DNA from: an uncultured Pseudomonadota bacterium
Lineage (GTDB): Bacteria > Pseudomonadota > Gammaproteobacteria > Methylococcales > Methylomonadaceae
DNA length: 64,000 nt
Reading direction: 5' to 3'
Assembly: GCA_903867225.1 (NCBI GenBank)
Contig: CAIPQN010000090.1
Span: forward strand, 114,488 to 178,487
Within the stretch, counting starts at the first letter, position 1; each line of letters starts with the position of its first letter. Of this stretch, positions 63,913 to 64,000 are shown in pieces. The translations under genes and the position numbers were made by a program. The notes beneath the pieces are model-generated. The model was not told the origin of the DNA. It worked only from the letters and a program-made list of their open reading frames with translations, and searched no databases.

Positions 63913-64000
63913 CGCGCACGCCAGCCATAACGGTAATTGCCAACGCCCAGCCCAAGCCACTTCCAATACCGTAAGTGACGCTTTCGCCGAAGTTGTAATC
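63800..64000 (-). CDS. nqrE: Na+-translocating NADH:quinone reductase subunit E (3' part)
   Basis: The minus-strand frame from the window edge reads [18 protein letters not shown], then [19 protein letters not shown] and [15 protein letters not shown] with stop at 63800-63802. This is the C-terminal third of NqrE, a membrane subunit of the sodium pump. The N-terminal part lies outside the window. Two hydrophobic helices are in view. Confidence 0.93.
   Translation of the reverse strand, partial: DYNFGESVTYGIGSGLGWALAITVMAGVREKLKYSDIPAALQGLGITFITAGLMSLGFMAFSGIQL

Overview
The window looks like a chromosomal segment of a low-GC gammaproteobacterial methylotroph, most likely a type I methanotroph (Methylococcales). 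The main evidence is a ribulose monophosphate (RuMP) formaldehyde-fixation block: 3-hexulose-6-phosphate synthase and 6-phospho-3-hexuloisomerase, followed by transketolase and transaldolase. Supporting evidence is a hopanoid gene (hpnH, cut at the left edge), Na+-NQR genes at the right edge, and gammaproteobacterial housekeeping sets (lpxK-kdsB, ftsH, gyrA, hda, glnS, metG, hrpA). The genus is not decidable from the sequence alone.

Layout. 1-2.1 kb: hpnH, an MlaC-like lipid-binding protein and an MlaA-like protein, so hopanoid synthesis sits beside an outer-membrane lipid transport pair. 2.2-7.8 kb: lysA-bioA (overlapping), tilS, a DegP/DegQ protease, an L,D-transpeptidase and tRNA-Thr(UGU). 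7.9-8.2 kb: a 142-bp element with long imperfect terminal inverted repeats. 8.2-14.7 kb: a CvfB-like protein, a REC-histidine kinase, a HAMP protein, a glycosyltransferase, and kdsB/YcaR-like/lpxK. 14.7-18.6 kb: two voltage-sensor potassium channels; one has two voltage sensors before a single pore, the other carries RCK domains. 18.8-24.7 kb: an exported HbpS/GlcG-like protein, a DUF3530-collagen fusion, a lipoprotein and two adjacent dynamin-like GTPases. 24.7-28.2 kb: metG and glnS.

28.3-34.0 kb is the RuMP block: hps, phi, tkt, two related proteins carrying 12 copies of a short GVxKYL motif (one membrane-anchored, one soluble), then tal. I consider this motif-repeat pair the best candidate for an undescribed system: its position and architecture suggest a scaffold or membrane tether for RuMP enzymes. 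This is inference only. 34.0-40.8 kb: hda, a DUF2069 protein, an ArsC-like protein, ftsH, a split YeeE/YedE transporter and gyrA.

41.2-55.4 kb is one long chemosensory cluster, all on the plus strand: a membrane-free receptor with two signalling tips, a triple-domain CheW, CheB, a HEAT-repeat protein, CheR, CheY, CheA, a STAS-like protein, CheY, a second receptor-like protein with two membrane helices, CheY, a ParA ATPase and a PAS histidine kinase. The composition fits a cytoplasmic array positioned by ParA.

55.5-59.3 kb: hrpA. 59.4-62.5 kb is a small accessory patch: a frameshifted DnaJ-domain gene, a probable transposase remnant, a degenerate second copy of the nqrF/nqrE junction, a HigBA toxin-antitoxin pair with an orphan BrnA-like gene, an XRE regulator and a small secreted protein between two near-identical terminators. 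62.6-64 kb: nqrF and the 3' end of nqrE.
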